From Streptomyces sp. V2I9 (lineage in GTDB: Bacteria > Actinomycetota > Actinomycetes > Streptomycetales > Streptomycetaceae): a DNA stretch of 64,000 nucleotides. A program made the position numbers and the translations under genes. Below the pieces are notes generated by a model. It was not told the DNA's origin and made no database searches. It saw nothing but the letters and a program-made list of their open reading frames with translations. Position 1 is the stretch's first letter. Each line of letters opens with the position of its first letter. The stretch lies in assembly GCF_030817475.1 (NCBI RefSeq), contig NZ_JAUSZJ010000002.1, positions 1,541,501 to 1,605,500 on the forward strand, written 5' to 3'. Shown piece by piece: positions 9,401-18,801 of the stretch.

Positions 9401-11742
9401 ATGGTCCGCTGCGGCCCGTCCGCCGTGCCGTTCTTCTCGACGGTGTACGCGACGGAGTCGGTGCCCTTCTCCAGGTCGACCCAGGCGAACGCGCCGTAGG
9501 CGTCCCGTCCGATGAACTCGGCCGTCCTCCCACCGGACTTCAGCTGCCAGCCGTCGTAGTCGCCGTCCGCGCGCCGGTAGTGGACCACGGCCCGGTCGCG
9601 CTCGACGGCGACGGGCCTCGGCTTCGGCGGGGCCTGCCCGGCGGTGGTGGAGGCGAGGGCGCCGGAGGTGCGGCCCGTCCGGTCGACGGCGACGGCCTTG
9701 TAGCGCAGCGGGGTGCCCGCCTTCACCGTCCCGTCGAGGTACTGGGTGACCTTGTACGGGGCGTGGTCGGCCGAACCGAGCGTCTTCCACTTCCCGTTGC
9801 CGACCTGCGCGGCGAAGACGACCCTGTTGAGCTGCCCGCCGTCCACGTCGGCGCCGATCTCGACGGTGCCGGTCGCGCCGGCGGCCGGGGCCTTCAGCGA
9901 GACCACCGGCTCGGCGGCGGGGGCGCCGACGGCCCGGTCCGCCTTCAGCACGACGCTGGAGAGGGCGGGCACGGTGACGGTGGCCTTCTTGTCCTTGCCG
10001 CTGCGCACCACCTCCGAACCGCCGTACACGGTACGGAAGTCCATGCCGGCCGACTCGGTGGCGAGCTGGACCGTCCGCGGGGTCGTGCCGTTGTTGGAGG
10101 CGACGAGGTATTCGTACGGACGCCGGGTGTCGATACGCGAGGCGGCGTACACCGGGCCTTCCGCGAACCGCTCGATCTGGGTGCCGTCGCGCAGTGCCGG
10201 GTGTTCCCCGGTGAGCTTCGCCAGCGCGGCGATGGAGCGGTAGAGCGGGTGCGCGGTGTCGTACGCGTCGGAGGCGTGGGTGCGGTCGGTGCCGAGCTGG
10301 TCGTCGTCGAGGTAGTCGGCGGTCTTCGAGGCGAAGAGGGTCTGGCGGGAGTCCTTGTCGCCGCCCGCCCCGGTGAAGCCCTGCTCGTCGCCGTAGTAGA
10401 CGACCGGGTTGCCGCGGCCGAGGAACATCAGCTCGTTGGCGAGCCGGGCCCGCTTCAGCAGCTCCGCGTCGCCGGCGTCCGGGTTGTCCTGCTTCAGGAA
10501 GGTCCCGATGCGGCCCATGTCGTGGTTGCCGAGGAAGGTGACCTGCTCGTAGGCGTTGGCCTTGTCGGTGGTGTAGCGGTAGTCGTTCCCGTACACCGAG
10601 GCGAGCTTGTCGGCGGACGCGCCCCGGGAGGCGAGCTGCCGGGCGGCGTCCTGGAAGGGGAAGTCCAGCGTGGAGTCCAGCCGGCCGCGGGTGACGTAGG
10701 GGGCGGTGATCTCGGTGTCGGCGGAGTAGACCTCGCCGAACAGGAAGAAGTCGTCCCGGCCGCGCTTCGCGGCGTAGTCGTCGAGCGCAGTGGCCCACTG
10801 GGTCCAGAAGTCCAGGTCGACGTGTTTGACGGTGTCGATGCGGAAGCCGTCGATGTCGAAGTCGCGGACCCACTTCTCGTAGATCCTCGCCATGCCCCGC
10901 ACGACCTCGGGACGCTCGGTCCACAGATCGTCGAGCCCGGAGAAGTCACCGTATTCGTTGGACTCCCCGGCCCACGTCGAGTCGCCCCGGTTGTGGTACA
11001 TGGTCGGGTCGTCGAGCCAGGACGGCACCTTCGCGGCGGTGCCGGGGGCCTGGACGGGGGTGTACGGGAAGGAGTCCCGGTCCACCTTCTTCACGCCTTC
11101 GCGGTCGTCGAAGGGACGGCCGTCCCGGTCGAGGTAGGGGAAAGCGCCCTTCGGCTTGTAGCCGTAGGCCTTCTCGGCGTGGTCGACGGTGTCGGCGGTG
11201 TGGTTGGTGATGACGTCGAAGAAGACCTTCATGCCCTTGGCGTGGGCCTTGTCGATCAGCTTCTCCAGGTCGGCGTTGGTGCCGAAGTGCGGATCGACCT
11301 GGGTGAAGTCGGTGATCCAGTAGCCGTGGTAGCCGGCCGATGCGTCCTTGCCGGTGCCCTGGACGGGCCGGTTCTTGAAGATCGGGGCCATCCAGATGGC
11401 GGTGGTGCCGAGGCCCTTGATGTAGTCGAGCTTCTGGGTCAGGCCCTTGAGGTCGCCGCCCTGGTAGAACCCCTTGTCACCGGGGTCGTAGCCGTGGTCG
11501 AGGCGTGAACCGGTCAGCCCGCCGCGGTCGTTGGAGGCGTCGCCGTTGGCGAAGCGGTCGGGCAGCACGAAGTAGAACTGCTCGCGCGTGAGGTCGTGCC
11601 GGGCCGCCTCACGGGCGAGCTTCGCGTCCGACGGCGGGGCCGGCGGCCGGGGCGAGGCGGCGGCGGTGGCCGCAGGGACGACGGGCAGCAGCGCCGCGCA
11701 CAGGACGGCCACCGCCCCTCGTCTCAGGGTGGTTCGGGTCAC
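6424..11742 (-). CDS. pulA: Secreted bifunctional alpha-amylase / pullulanase (two GH13 catalytic domains)
   Basis: A 1772-residue extracellular enzyme that cleaves alpha-1,4 and alpha-1,6 bonds of starch and pullulan. A Sec signal peptide covers about 1-30. The first GH13 domain (about 50-600) has catalytic D303 (GFRID), E337 and D408 (GNHD). Two pullulanase-associated CBM41-like modules follow at about 716-793 and 812-899. The second GH13 domain is of pullulanase type with a FNWGYDP motif near 1257 and catalytic D1376 (FRFD), E1413 (YGEGWNFGE) and D1546 (AHDNE). The GTG start at 11742 has GAGGAG 8 nt upstream. It lies behind the alpha-amylase gene in the same direction and acts before MalEFG import. 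Confidence 0.93.
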   Translation of the reverse strand: MTRTTLRRGAVAVLCAALLPVVPAATAAASPRPPAPPSDAKLAREAARHDLTREQFYFVLPDRFANGDASNDRGGLTGSRLDHGYDPGDKGFYQGGDLKGLTQKLDYIKGLGTTAIWMAPIFKNRPVQGTGKDASAGYHGYWITDFTQVDPHFGTNADLEKLIDKAHAKGMKVFFDVITNHTADTVDHAEKAYGYKPKGAFPYLDRDGRPFDDREGVKKVDRDSFPYTPVQAPGTAAKVPSWLDDPTMYHNRGDSTWAGESNEYGDFSGLDDLWTERPEVVRGMARIYEKWVRDFDIDGFRIDTVKHVDLDFWTQWATALDDYAAKRGRDDFFLFGEVYSADTEITAPYVTRGRLDSTLDFPFQDAARQLASRGASADKLASVYGNDYRYTTDKANAYEQVTFLGNHDMGRIGTFLKQDNPDAGDAELLKRARLANELMFLGRGNPVVYYGDEQGFTGAGGDKDSRQTLFASKTADYLDDDQLGTDRTHASDAYDTAHPLYRSIAALAKLTGEHPALRDGTQIERFAEGPVYAASRIDTRRPYEYLVASNNGTTPRTVQLATESAGMDFRTVYGGSEVVRSGKDKKATVTVPALSSVVLKADRAVGAPAAEPVVSLKAPAAGATGTVEIGADVDGGQLNRVVFAAQVGNGKWKTLGSADHAPYKVTQYLDGTVKAGTPLRYKAVAVDRTGRTSGALASTTAGQAPPKPRPVAVERDRAVVHYRRADGDYDGWQLKSGGRTAEFIGRDAYGAFAWVDLEKGTDSVAYTVEKNGTADGPQRTIDLGVTGQVWIEQGKDGQRTEAPEAPPQDTAKAVLHYHRPDGNYDGWGLHTWAGAKEPTDWAEPLMPVKKDAYGVTFEVPLVDGATTLSYILHKGDEKDLPSDQSLDLATYGHEVWMLGGKPGYLLPQAGGGAAPDLSKAEAQWIDANTVVWKVKTTDATSQQLVYAQEGDISVVDGALSHEGQWLRLTPAALSDAQKAKHPHLKDYPAFTVDARDRDRVRESLRGQLVATQRAANGALLAATGVQTAGILDDLYGKKAASARLGPVFEKSTPTLSVWAPTARTVALELDGRTVPMKRDDRTGVWSVTGKRNWQGKPYRYAVTVWAPTVQKVVTNKVTDPYSTALTADSARSLVVDLADPKLAPRGWSGLRKPAATPLRDAQIQELHVRDFSITDRTAKHPGEYRAFTDTRSKGMRHLQKLADSGTSYVHLLPVFDIGTVPEKKKDQAKPGCDLAAHAPDSEKQQECVSRAAAEDGFNWGYDPLHYTVPEGSYASDPDGTARTVEFRQMVQGLNRAGLRTVMDVVYNHTVASGQDDKSVLDRIVPGYYQRLLEDGTVATSTCCANTAPENTMMGKLVVDSVVTWAKEYKVDGFRFDLMGHHPKDNILAVREALDSLTPAKDGVDGKKIILYGEGWNFGEIADDARFVQATQKNMAGTGIATFSDRARDAVRGGGPFDEDPGVQGFASGLYTDPNASPANGTRAEQKARLLHYQDLIKVGLTGNLADYTFTDTSGRTVKGSDVDYNGAPAGYAAAPGDALAYSDAHDNETLFDALAFKLPATTPAAERARAQVVAMAASVLSQGPSLSQAGTDLLRSKSLDRNSYDSGDWFNALHWDCRDGNGFGRGLPPAADNRDKWPYAKPLLAATGTIAPRCAQIDGASAAYRDLLTIRSTEKEFSLRTADQVRSALSFPLSGTDETPGVITMRLGKLVVVINAAPTTAEQRLAAPNGRTYALHPVQAEGADSTVKRARYDGKSATFTVPGRTAAVFTLR

Positions 11743-11836
11743 GGAGGGTGCTCCTCGGGGCGTGATCGGTCGGTCGGGAGTGGGGCGGCCGGTGGGTCGG
11801 GAGAGAGAGCCGCGTGGCGGGTGGGGCGGTGCGGAG

Positions 11837-11865
11837 GCGGGCCGGTGGCAGCGCCACCGGCCCGC
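11837..11865 (-). terminator. Hairpin terminator after the alpha-amylase gene
   Basis: A 13-bp perfect stem (arm CGGGCCGGTGGC plus one outer G-C pair) with a 3-nt loop lies 17 nt beyond the amylase stop. It separates the amylase gene from the pullulanase gene. Confidence 0.7.
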
Positions 11866-11881
11866 TGGGAGGGGGTACGGG

Positions 11882-13603
11882 TCAGCCGCGCCAGACGTCG
11901 GCGGTCAGCGCGACCTTGCCGGAGGCGGGGACGGTGGCGGTGCGGTTGGCGCCGCTCTCCCAGGTGACGTTTCCGGCCGCGTCCTTGCGGACGTACTTGT
12001 AGGCGAACGTGGTCCCGGCGGGCAGGGCCACGTCCAGCTTCCAGACGGGGTACGCCGCCGGGTCGAGCTTGGGCGCGTTCGCCGGGTTCCAGTTGCCGAG
12101 GGCGGCCCGGTCGCCCGTGACGTGGATGTTCTGGCCGAGCTGCGTGGTGGCGGTGACGCCGAAGGAGGCGCCGGAGGTCCCGGTGCCGGGGCCGGTTCCG
12201 CCGCCTCCGGAGCACGTGCGGGCGTTCACGTGCAGGGCGACGGCGGTGCCGGCCGGGACGGTGGCGGTGAACTGGCCCGAGCCGTTCACGGTGACGCCCT
12301 TGCCGGACTGGACGTCGCAGTAGTCACCGGCGGGCAGCGAGGTCTGGAAGGTGCGGGTGAGCGCGGAGCCCTCGTGGTTGATGGCGACGTACGCCTTGGT
12401 CCCCCGGCCGAAGGCGATCCGGTCGCCGCCGTTGTCCCACCAGTCGGTGACTCCCTGGCCGCGTGCGGTGTTGCGGAGACCGACCATGGAGGAGATCTCG
12501 CGCCAGGCGTGCTGGCACTTCCAGCCGTCGCTGTAACAGGCGTTCACCTGGCCGCCGTTCGGCGGTCCGGCGTCGTGGGCACTGAACTCGTAGCCGGAGT
12601 GGACGTCCGGGGAGCCGTAGGGCCAGGCGAGCATGAAGACGTTGGCGAGGGTGTAGGCGGAGCCGTTCTTGTAGGTGAGGGTGTCGCCGCCGCGCTCGGT
12701 GTCGTGGTTGTCGACGAAGACACCGGACTTCCCGGACTCCATGAAGCCCCAGCCCTCGCCGAAGTTCTTCAGGTGGGCGAGGTTCTCGTCGAGGAAGACC
12801 TGCTTGAGGCTCCGCCCGTAACGGAACTCCTGCACGTCCCCGGTGCCGAGGTACTCGGAGGGCGAGACCGCCTCGCCCGCGCCGTGGATCGCCTCCTGCT
12901 TCCAGTAGACGTTCGGGTTGCTCAGCCGGGACTTGATGTTCGCCAGGTCGGCGGCGGGCATGTGCTTGGCGGCGTCGATGCGGAAGCCGTCCACGCCCAG
13001 CGAGAGCAGGTCGTTCAGGTATCCGGCGATCCTGCCGCGCACGTACTCCTCGCCGGTGTCCAGGTCGGCGAGGCCGACCAGTTCGCAGTTCTGGACGTTG
13101 GCGCGGTCGCTGTAGTTGCCGATCGGGGAGCGGCAGTCGTCCATGTCGGCACCGGAGTAGAGGCCCGGGTAGCCGTACTTGGTGTACGCGGAGCCGCCGG
13201 TGCCGGTGCCGTCGCCGGCCGCCATATGGTTGACGACGGCGTCCGCGACGACCTTCACGCCCGCCGAGTGACACGTGTTGACCATGGCGGAGAAGGCGGC
13301 CCGGTCACCGAGGCGGCCGGCGATCCTGTAGCTGACGGGCTGGTAGGAGGTCCACCACTGGCCGCCCTGGATGTGCTCCTGGGGCGGCGAGACCTGGACG
13401 TAGCCGTAGCCCGCCGGGCCGAGGGTGTCCGTGCACGCCTTGGCTATGGAGGCGAACTTCCACTCGAACATCACGGCGGTGACGTCCTTGTCGCCCGGAG
13501 CGGCGGCCCGCGCGGGGGACGCGGCGCCGAATCCGGTGGGGATGACGAGGACGGCGGCGCCGGCCACGAGGGCGAGCGCGGCAGACAGGGGCCTGCGTGC
13601 CAT
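11882..13603 (-). CDS. Secreted alpha-amylase with C-terminal starch-binding domain (GH13 + CBM20)
   Basis: A 573-residue extracellular endo-alpha-1,4-glucanase. The signal peptide spans about 1-33 and ends near ARA-AP. The GH13 barrel carries DAVVNH (121-126), nucleophile D210 (GFRID), acid/base E237 (KQE) and D301 (VDNHD), the pattern of Streptomyces alpha-amylases. A Gly/Thr linker near 460-475 leads to a CBM20 domain (about 475-573) with GNWNP and WKLDVALP. The ATG has a GGAGG ribosome-binding site. Promoter and operator sequences upstream indicate MalR-type repression. Confidence 0.94.
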   Translation of the reverse strand: MARRPLSAALALVAGAAVLVIPTGFGAASPARAAAPGDKDVTAVMFEWKFASIAKACTDTLGPAGYGYVQVSPPQEHIQGGQWWTSYQPVSYRIAGRLGDRAAFSAMVNTCHSAGVKVVADAVVNHMAAGDGTGTGGSAYTKYGYPGLYSGADMDDCRSPIGNYSDRANVQNCELVGLADLDTGEEYVRGRIAGYLNDLLSLGVDGFRIDAAKHMPAADLANIKSRLSNPNVYWKQEAIHGAGEAVSPSEYLGTGDVQEFRYGRSLKQVFLDENLAHLKNFGEGWGFMESGKSGVFVDNHDTERGGDTLTYKNGSAYTLANVFMLAWPYGSPDVHSGYEFSAHDAGPPNGGQVNACYSDGWKCQHAWREISSMVGLRNTARGQGVTDWWDNGGDRIAFGRGTKAYVAINHEGSALTRTFQTSLPAGDYCDVQSGKGVTVNGSGQFTATVPAGTAVALHVNARTCSGGGGTGPGTGTSGASFGVTATTQLGQNIHVTGDRAALGNWNPANAPKLDPAAYPVWKLDVALPAGTTFAYKYVRKDAAGNVTWESGANRTATVPASGKVALTADVWRG

Positions 13604-13687
13604 GTCTTTCCTCCTGCGGGTGGGGGAAACGCGGGTGACGGTGCAGCCTCAGTCGGCAACGCGCCATGCCCTCAAGGCTCCTGAAGG

Positions 13688-13716
13688 TTCTTGCTGCAAG
13701 AATGCAAACCTTGCCG
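13688..13716. promoter_or_regulatory. MalR/LacI-type operator downstream of the amylase transcription start
   Basis: A perfect palindrome TTCTTGC-T-GCAAGAA (13688-13702) is followed by TGCAAACCTTGC, a second pair of the same half-sites. Because it sits just downstream of the -10 element, bound repressor would block elongation. CTTGC/GCAAG half-sites recur near malE and malR. Confidence 0.65.
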
Positions 13717-13724
13717 CGGAGCAG

Positions 13725-13753
13725 ACCGTACGAGCCCGCCCGTCACCGGTCAA
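13725..13753 (-). promoter_or_regulatory. Amylase promoter (-35 TTGACC, -10 TACGGT, 17-bp spacer)
   Basis: On the minus strand TTGACC (13753-13748) and TACGGT (13730-13725) are exactly 17 bp apart. This is a good vegetative-sigma promoter, placed about 120 bp before the amylase start. Confidence 0.7.
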
Positions 13754-13802
13754 CCCTTTGGACATCTCCCGCTCACATCCACGAAACAGGGCGGTTTTCT
13801 CG

Positions 13803-13830
13803 CTGCAAGGTCTTTCGCAAGATATTGCGG
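13803..13830. promoter_or_regulatory. Second cluster of CTTGC/GCAAG half-sites upstream of the amylase promoter
   Basis: GCTGCAAGGTCTTTCGCAAG and the following ATATTGCG contain three half-sites of the operator type. They lie about 50-75 bp upstream of the -35 element, so they may be an auxiliary site that allows looping. Confidence 0.4.
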
Positions 13831-13857
13831 GCCTGTTACGTTGCAGACGACTCCGGT

Positions 13858-13921
13858 CCGGTCGGCCGGGGGGCCTGGTCCCGTTGTGCGGGCCCCGGAC
13901 TCCACGCGCCCGGCCGACCGG
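13858..13921. terminator. Large stem-loop in the lacI-amylase spacer
   Basis: CCGGTCGGCCGGG at 13858-13870 pairs perfectly (13 bp) with 13909-13921, with a GC-rich loop of 38 nt. Together with the next stem it probably insulates the amylase promoter from read-through. Confidence 0.5.
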
Positions 13922-13935
13922 GCCGGTCACGACAA

Positions 13936-14001
13936 GAGAGGCACCCGGAGTCGCTTCAACTCCCCGCCGGCCCTTTCCCGGGCCGACTCCTGGTGCCTCT
14001 C
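13936..14001 (-). terminator. Extended hairpin terminator after the internal lacI gene
   Basis: GAGAGGCACC (13936-13945) pairs with GGTGCCTCTC (13992-14001). After one mismatch, GGAGTCG pairs with CGACTCC, and a short GC stem closes the top. It lies 55 nt beyond the stop at 14056 and is followed on the minus strand by TTGTC. Confidence 0.65.
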
Positions 14002-14055
14002 CTGTACGTGTCCCGAGCCCGGCCGGACCCGCGTCCCGGCCGGTCCCGGCCCTGG

Positions 14056-15105
14056 TCAGTCCCCCGCGCGGACCGCCGCCGTCGAGCCCCGTACCACCAG
14101 CTCCGGCTGGAAGACGTACTCCGTGCGCTGCACCGGGCTCCCGCCGATCTCCTCCAGCAGGGCGCCCACCGCTGCCGCCGCCATCGCCTGCACGGGCTGG
14201 CGCACCGTGGTCAGCGGCGGATCGGTGAACGCGATGAGCTGCGAGTCGTCGAAGCCGACCACCGAGACGTCGCGGGGCACGTCGAGCCCCCTCCCCCGGG
14301 CGGCGCGGACCACGCCGAGGGCCATCAGGTCGCTGCCGCAGACGATGCCCGTGCACCCCGCGTCCAGCAGGGCGCCCGCCGCCACCTGGCCGCCCTCGAC
14401 GCTGAACAGCGTGGAGCAGACGAGCGGTTCGGCCTCGGATCGGTCCATGCCGAGCACCGAGACGGCCGCCTCCACGAACCCGTCGCGCTTGCGGCGGGAG
14501 GGGACGTAGCGCTGCGGGCCGATGGCCAGGCCGATCCGGCGGTGGCCGAGGTCGGCGAGGTGCTGGAGCGCCATCCGTACGGCGGCGTTGTCGTCGGGTG
14601 AGACGAACGGGGCGCTGATGCGCTCGTTGTAGCCGTTGATCAGGACGAACGGCACGCCGCGCTCGGTGAGCGCGGCATACCGTGCCGGGTCGGCGGAGGT
14701 GTCCGCGTGCAGCCCGGACAGGAAGACGATGCCGCCGACGCCGCGCTCCACGAGCTGCTCGACGAGTTCGTCCTCGGTGGCCCCGCCGGGCAGCTGGGTG
14801 CAGAGCACGGGGGTGTACCCGTGCCCGGCCAGCACCTGTTCGACGGACTGCGCGAACGCCGGGAAGATCGGGTTGGTGAGTTCGGGCGTCACCAGTCCGA
14901 TCAGCCCGGCGCTGCGCTGCCGCAGCCGTACGGGGCGTTCGTAGCCCAGGATGTCGAGCGCCGCGAGCACCCGCTGACGCGTGGAGTCCGCGACGCCCTG
15001 CTTCCCGTTCAGGACCCGGCTGACCGTCGCCTCGCTGACCGCCGCCTGTCCGGCGATGTCGGCGAGGCGGGGGGCCGCCCCGGCCCTGGGCGCGGGCAGT
15101 GTCAC
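14056..15105 (-). CDS. LacI family regulator, paralogue of MalR
   Basis: A 349-residue repressor. The N-terminal LacI helix-turn-helix (RLADIAGQAAVSEATVSRVL) and hinge helix are followed by a periplasmic-binding-protein-like sugar domain. It begins at a GTG that overlaps the alpha-glucosidase stop codon by 4 bases, so it is the last gene of the malEFG-glucosidase operon. The protein is closely similar along its whole length to the MalR encoded at 20419, including an almost identical recognition helix (VSEATVSRVLNGK), so both probably bind the same CTTGC-type operators. The residues around the ligand pocket differ, which leaves a distinct inducer possible. Confidence 0.88.
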   Translation of the reverse strand: MTLPAPRAGAAPRLADIAGQAAVSEATVSRVLNGKQGVADSTRQRVLAALDILGYERPVRLRQRSAGLIGLVTPELTNPIFPAFAQSVEQVLAGHGYTPVLCTQLPGGATEDELVEQLVERGVGGIVFLSGLHADTSADPARYAALTERGVPFVLINGYNERISAPFVSPDDNAAVRMALQHLADLGHRRIGLAIGPQRYVPSRRKRDGFVEAAVSVLGMDRSEAEPLVCSTLFSVEGGQVAAGALLDAGCTGIVCGSDLMALGVVRAARGRGLDVPRDVSVVGFDDSQLIAFTDPPLTTVRQPVQAMAAAAVGALLEEIGGSPVQRTEYVFQPELVVRGSTAAVRAGD

Positions 15106-16778
15106 ACCGTCCACCACACCGTGGTGTCGGCCGGCAGCTCGGCCTCGGCACCGTCCACGGTGACCGGGGAGCTGGCGAGCAGCACCCGGCTGCGGGCGGC
15201 GACGCGGACCGGGGCGCCGGTGGTGTTGACGGTGCAGACGAAGCCGGGGCGGGCGAAGACGAGGACGCCTTCGGGGGCGTCCAGCCACTCGACGTCCGTG
15301 CCCGCGCCGAGGCCCGGATGGTCGCGGCGGGCGGCGATGGCGGCCCGGTACAGCTCCAGGGTGGACCCCTCCACGCCGGTCTGCGCCTCGACGGACAGCT
15401 CGCCCCAGCCGGCGGGCTGCGGGAGCCAGCTGCCGCCGTCGCCGAAGCCGTACGAGGTGCCCTCGCGGGTCCACGGAATCGGGACGCGGCAGCCGTCGCG
15501 GAAGCCGTCCTGGCCCTCGGCGCGGAAGAACGAGGGGTCCTGGCGGGCCTCGTCGGGCAGGTCGGTGACGTCGGGCAGGCCGAGCTCCTCGCCCTGGTAG
15601 ACGTAGGCGGAGCCGGGCAGGGCGAGCATCAGCAGGGAGGCGGCGCGGGCGCGGCGCAGGCCCAGCTCGCGGTCGCCGGGGGTGCGGATCTGGGTGCCGA
15701 GGCCCGGCGGGTTGGCGAACCGGGTGGCGTGCCGGGTGACGTCGTGGTTGGAGAGCACCCAGGTGGTGGGGGCGCCGACCGGGCGCATGGCGTCGAGCGA
15801 GGAGTCGATGACCTTGCGCAGCTCGGCGGCGTCCCAGGCGGTGGAGAGGTACTGGAAGTTGAACGCCTGGTGCATCTCGTCGGGGCGCACGTAGTTGGCG
15901 GTCCGCTCGACGGTCGGGGTCCACGCCTCGGCGACGGCGATCCTCTCGCCCGGGTACTCGTCGAGGATGGTGCGCCAGCTGCGGTAGATCTCGTGCACGC
16001 CGTCCTGGTCGAAGAAGGGCATGACGTCGTTGCCGAGCAGCTTGAGCTGGTCGTGGGAGCCGAGGTCGGGCAGGCCCTCGGCCTTGACGAGGCCGTGGGC
16101 GACGTCCACCCGGAAGCCGTCGACACCCATGTCGAGCCAGAAGCGCAGGATGGAGCGGAACTCGTCGGCGACGGCCGGGTGCTCCCAGTTGAAGTCGGGC
16201 TGCTCGGGGGCGAAGAGGTGGAGGTACCAGTCGCCGGGGGTGCCGTCCGGGTTGACCGTACGGGTCCAGGCGGGGCCGCCGAAGATGGACTCCCAGTCGT
16301 TGGGCGGGAGTTCGCCGTCCGCGCCCTTGCCGGGGCGGAAGTGGTAGCGCTCGCGCAGGGCGGAGCCGGGGCCTTCGGCCAGGGCGCGCTTGAACCACTC
16401 GTGCTGGTCGGAGGAGTGGTTGGGGACCAGGTCGACGATGATGCGCAGCCCCAGGCCGTGAGCCTCGCGGATCAGCGCGTCGGCGTCCAGCAGATTGCCG
16501 AACATCGGGTCGATGGCCCGGTAGTCGGAGACGTCGTAGCCCGCGTCGGCCTGCGGGGAGGCGTAGAAGGGGCTGAGCCAGACCGCGTCGACGCCCAGGT
16601 CCTTCAGGTGGGGCAGGCGGGCGGTGACGCCGGCGAGGTCGCCCATGCCGTCGCCGTTGCCGTCGGCGAAGCTCCGCGGATAGACCTGGTAGATCACCGC
16701 GTCCTGCCACCAGCCGGTGCGGTGGCCCGTGGCGTCGTCGGACGTGCCGGTGGAGGGGGCAGCGAGGTGCTGGGTCAT
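15102..16778 (-). CDS. Cytoplasmic alpha-glucosidase (GH13)
   Basis: A 558-residue enzyme without a signal peptide. The GH13 barrel has DLVPNHSSD (116-124), nucleophile D225 (GFRVD), acid/base E284 (AVAE) and D346 (SNHD), typical of bacterial alpha-glucosidases and oligo-1,6-glucosidases. It should release glucose from maltose and maltodextrin brought in by MalEFG, encoded upstream. A hairpin lies between malG and this gene. The start ATG follows AGGGA. Exact linkage preference cannot be read from sequence. Confidence 0.9.
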   Translation of the reverse strand: MTQHLAAPSTGTSDDATGHRTGWWQDAVIYQVYPRSFADGNGDGMGDLAGVTARLPHLKDLGVDAVWLSPFYASPQADAGYDVSDYRAIDPMFGNLLDADALIREAHGLGLRIIVDLVPNHSSDQHEWFKRALAEGPGSALRERYHFRPGKGADGELPPNDWESIFGGPAWTRTVNPDGTPGDWYLHLFAPEQPDFNWEHPAVADEFRSILRFWLDMGVDGFRVDVAHGLVKAEGLPDLGSHDQLKLLGNDVMPFFDQDGVHEIYRSWRTILDEYPGERIAVAEAWTPTVERTANYVRPDEMHQAFNFQYLSTAWDAAELRKVIDSSLDAMRPVGAPTTWVLSNHDVTRHATRFANPPGLGTQIRTPGDRELGLRRARAASLLMLALPGSAYVYQGEELGLPDVTDLPDEARQDPSFFRAEGQDGFRDGCRVPIPWTREGTSYGFGDGGSWLPQPAGWGELSVEAQTGVEGSTLELYRAAIAARRDHPGLGAGTDVEWLDAPEGVLVFARPGFVCTVNTTGAPVRVAARSRVLLASSPVTVDGAEAELPADTTVWWTV

Positions 16779-16805
16779 GTCGTCCCTGGGGTGTCTGGGT
16801 GGAGA

Positions 16806-16842
16806 GCGGCGCCGGTGACCGGGTCGGGGTTTCCGGCGCCGC
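16806..16842 (-). other. Intercistronic hairpin between malG and the alpha-glucosidase gene
   Basis: GCGGCGCCGG (16806-16815) pairs perfectly with CCGGCGCCGC (16833-16842) across a 17-nt loop, in the 109-bp gap after the malG stop. It may stabilise the malEFG message or partly terminate it, so that transport genes are expressed above the enzyme gene. Confidence 0.5.
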
Positions 16843-16887
16843 CGTGCCGAGTGCGGTGGTGCGTGCGGGTGCTGGCGGCCAGGGCCC

Positions 16888-17766
16888 TCAGCCCTTGACG
16901 GCTCCGGCGGACATGCCGGTGACCAGGTGCTTCTGGGCGAAGAGGAACACCAGGGCGGCCGGGATGGCGATGAGCACGGAGGCGGCGGTCATGGGGCCCC
17001 ACTGGGCCCCGTACTGGTTGACGAACTTCTGGAGCCCGCCGGCCAGCGTGAGGTTCTCGTCGCCGACCAGGAAGGCGGAGGCGTAGGCCACTTCGCCCCA
17101 GGCGGTGATGAACGAGTAGAACGCGGTGACCGCGAGACCCGGCTTGGCCAGCGGCAGGATCAGCCGGAAGAAGGTGCCGAACGGGGTGAGGCCGTCGACC
17201 TCGCCCGATTCGTCGATCTCGCGCGGGATGGTGTCGAAGAAGCCCTTCATCATCCAGGCGCAGAACGGCACCGAGATGGTGAGGTAGGTGATGACGAGTC
17301 CGGCGGGTTGGTTGAGCAGCCCCAGGCTCGACATGATGTTGTAGATCGGCACGATGAGGACGGCCACCGGGAACATCTGGGTGATCAGCAGCGTCCACAT
17401 CAGCCCGCGCTTGCCGGGGAAGCGGAAGCGGCTGACGGCGTATCCGGTGGTGGCGGCGACGAAGACGCCGATCACGGTGGAGAGCCCGGAGATGATCACC
17501 GAGTTGGCGAACCAGTTGAGGAACTCGGTGTCGCGGATGAGGTTCGTGTAGTTGACGAACGTGGTCTCGCGGAAGAAGTCCGTGGTGGTCGCGTACTTGG
17601 CGGGCTTGAGCGAGGTGAGCAGGACCCACAGCACCGGGAAGACCGCGATCACCGAGGCGGTGATCAGGGTGAGGTGGAGGCCGACGGAGGCGAGCGGGGA
17701 GCGCTCGCCGCGCAGCCGGACCTTGCGCACGGCGTGCCGGGCGGGGGTGTCGGTCGCGGTGGTCAC
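16888..17766 (-). CDS. malG: Maltose/maltodextrin ABC transporter permease MalG
   Basis: A 292-residue inner-membrane permease with six predicted transmembrane segments. It carries the cytoplasmic EAA-like loop of MalG-type permeases (IPREIDESGEVDGLTPFGTF) that contacts the ATPase. The GTG start overlaps the malF stop by 4 bases (GTGA), giving translational coupling. No ATPase gene lies in the cluster; a shared MsiK-type ATPase encoded elsewhere is the known solution in Streptomyces. Confidence 0.92.
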   Translation of the reverse strand: MTTATDTPARHAVRKVRLRGERSPLASVGLHLTLITASVIAVFPVLWVLLTSLKPAKYATTTDFFRETTFVNYTNLIRDTEFLNWFANSVIISGLSTVIGVFVAATTGYAVSRFRFPGKRGLMWTLLITQMFPVAVLIVPIYNIMSSLGLLNQPAGLVITYLTISVPFCAWMMKGFFDTIPREIDESGEVDGLTPFGTFFRLILPLAKPGLAVTAFYSFITAWGEVAYASAFLVGDENLTLAGGLQKFVNQYGAQWGPMTAASVLIAIPAALVFLFAQKHLVTGMSAGAVKG

Positions 17767-18782
17767 CAGTTGTCTCCCTGGGAGCGCAGGACTCGCCGGT
17801 AGACGACGGCGAAGAGCATCAGGAGTACGAGGATCAGCACGCCCCACGTGGAGGACTGCGCGTAGTCGCGCGGGCTGATCTCGAAGGAGAACTTGTACGC
17901 CTGGGTCACCAGGATCTGGGTCGCCTCACCGGGCCCGCCGCGGGTCAGCAGGAAGATCACCGGGAACATGTTGAAGGTCCAGATGGTGGAGAGCAGGACC
18001 ACCGTGGTGGAGACCGGGCGCAGGCCGGGCAGGGTGATGTGGCGGAAGCGCTGCCAGGCGGTCGCGCCGTCCATCTCCGCCGCCTCGTACTGCTCGGAGG
18101 GGATGGACTGGAGTCCGCCGAGGAGGGCCACCATCATGAACGGGACGCCGAGCCAGACGTTGACGGCGATGACCGCGAACTTGGCCCAGCCGGGATCGTT
18201 CAGCCACGGCACGGCGTCGATGCCGGCGCCGCCGAGGATCTTGTTGAGCAGGCCGCGCTCCTCGTTGTAGAGGAAGCGCCAGGCGAAGACGGAGACGAAG
18301 CCGGGGATGGCCCAGGGGAGGATGAGGGCCATGCGGTAGGCGGAGCGGCCGGCGATGCGGCGGTTGAGGATGTTCGCCAGGGCCATGCCGAGGGCGAACG
18401 TGATGCTCACGCAGGAGACCGTCCACACCAGTGTCCAGCCGAGCGTGCCGAGGAACTGCGAGCCGGTCAGGGCGTCGACGTAGTTGTCGGCCCCGACGAA
18501 CTCGTAGGTGGCGGGGATCTCGTTGACCCCGATGGAGCGGGCGACGTTGCGCTCGTCGGCGTCGGTCATGGAGAGGTAGACGCCGCGGACCAGCGGGTAG
18601 CCGATGATCACGCCGATCACGACGACGACCGGGGCGACCATGGCCCAGGCGTACCAGTGGACCGACAGCGCCCGCCGCAGGCGGCCGGGGTTCGGTGGTG
18701 GGGTGCCAGTACCGCGGCTCCGGCCGCGGGCGGTGTTCCCGCCCGCGGCCTTCACCACCGACTGGCTGGTGTGGACAGCCAT
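17763..18782 (-). CDS. malF: Maltose/maltodextrin ABC transporter permease MalF
   Basis: A 339-residue permease. A cytoplasmic N-terminal tail (about 1-40, Gly/Pro-rich) precedes six transmembrane helices, and the EAA motif EAAEMDGATAWQRFRHITLP is intact. It starts 19 nt after the malE stop with AGGAAGG upstream, and it overlaps malG. It pairs with MalG to form the membrane channel. Confidence 0.92.
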   Translation of the reverse strand: MAVHTSQSVVKAAGGNTARGRSRGTGTPPPNPGRLRRALSVHWYAWAMVAPVVVVIGVIIGYPLVRGVYLSMTDADERNVARSIGVNEIPATYEFVGADNYVDALTGSQFLGTLGWTLVWTVSCVSITFALGMALANILNRRIAGRSAYRMALILPWAIPGFVSVFAWRFLYNEERGLLNKILGGAGIDAVPWLNDPGWAKFAVIAVNVWLGVPFMMVALLGGLQSIPSEQYEAAEMDGATAWQRFRHITLPGLRPVSTTVVLLSTIWTFNMFPVIFLLTRGGPGEATQILVTQAYKFSFEISPRDYAQSSTWGVLILVLLMLFAVVYRRVLRSQGDNW

Positions 18783-18801
18783 CAGTCGGCCAACCTTCCT
18801 G

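Noticed and set aside
7600..11508. Very long open frame on the plus strand opposite the pullulanase gene (and similar long frames opposite glnE and the SARP gene)
   Set aside because: These frames arise from extreme third-position GC. Their translations are Arg/Gly/Ala/Pro-rich with no domains, while the opposite strand encodes clear enzymes.
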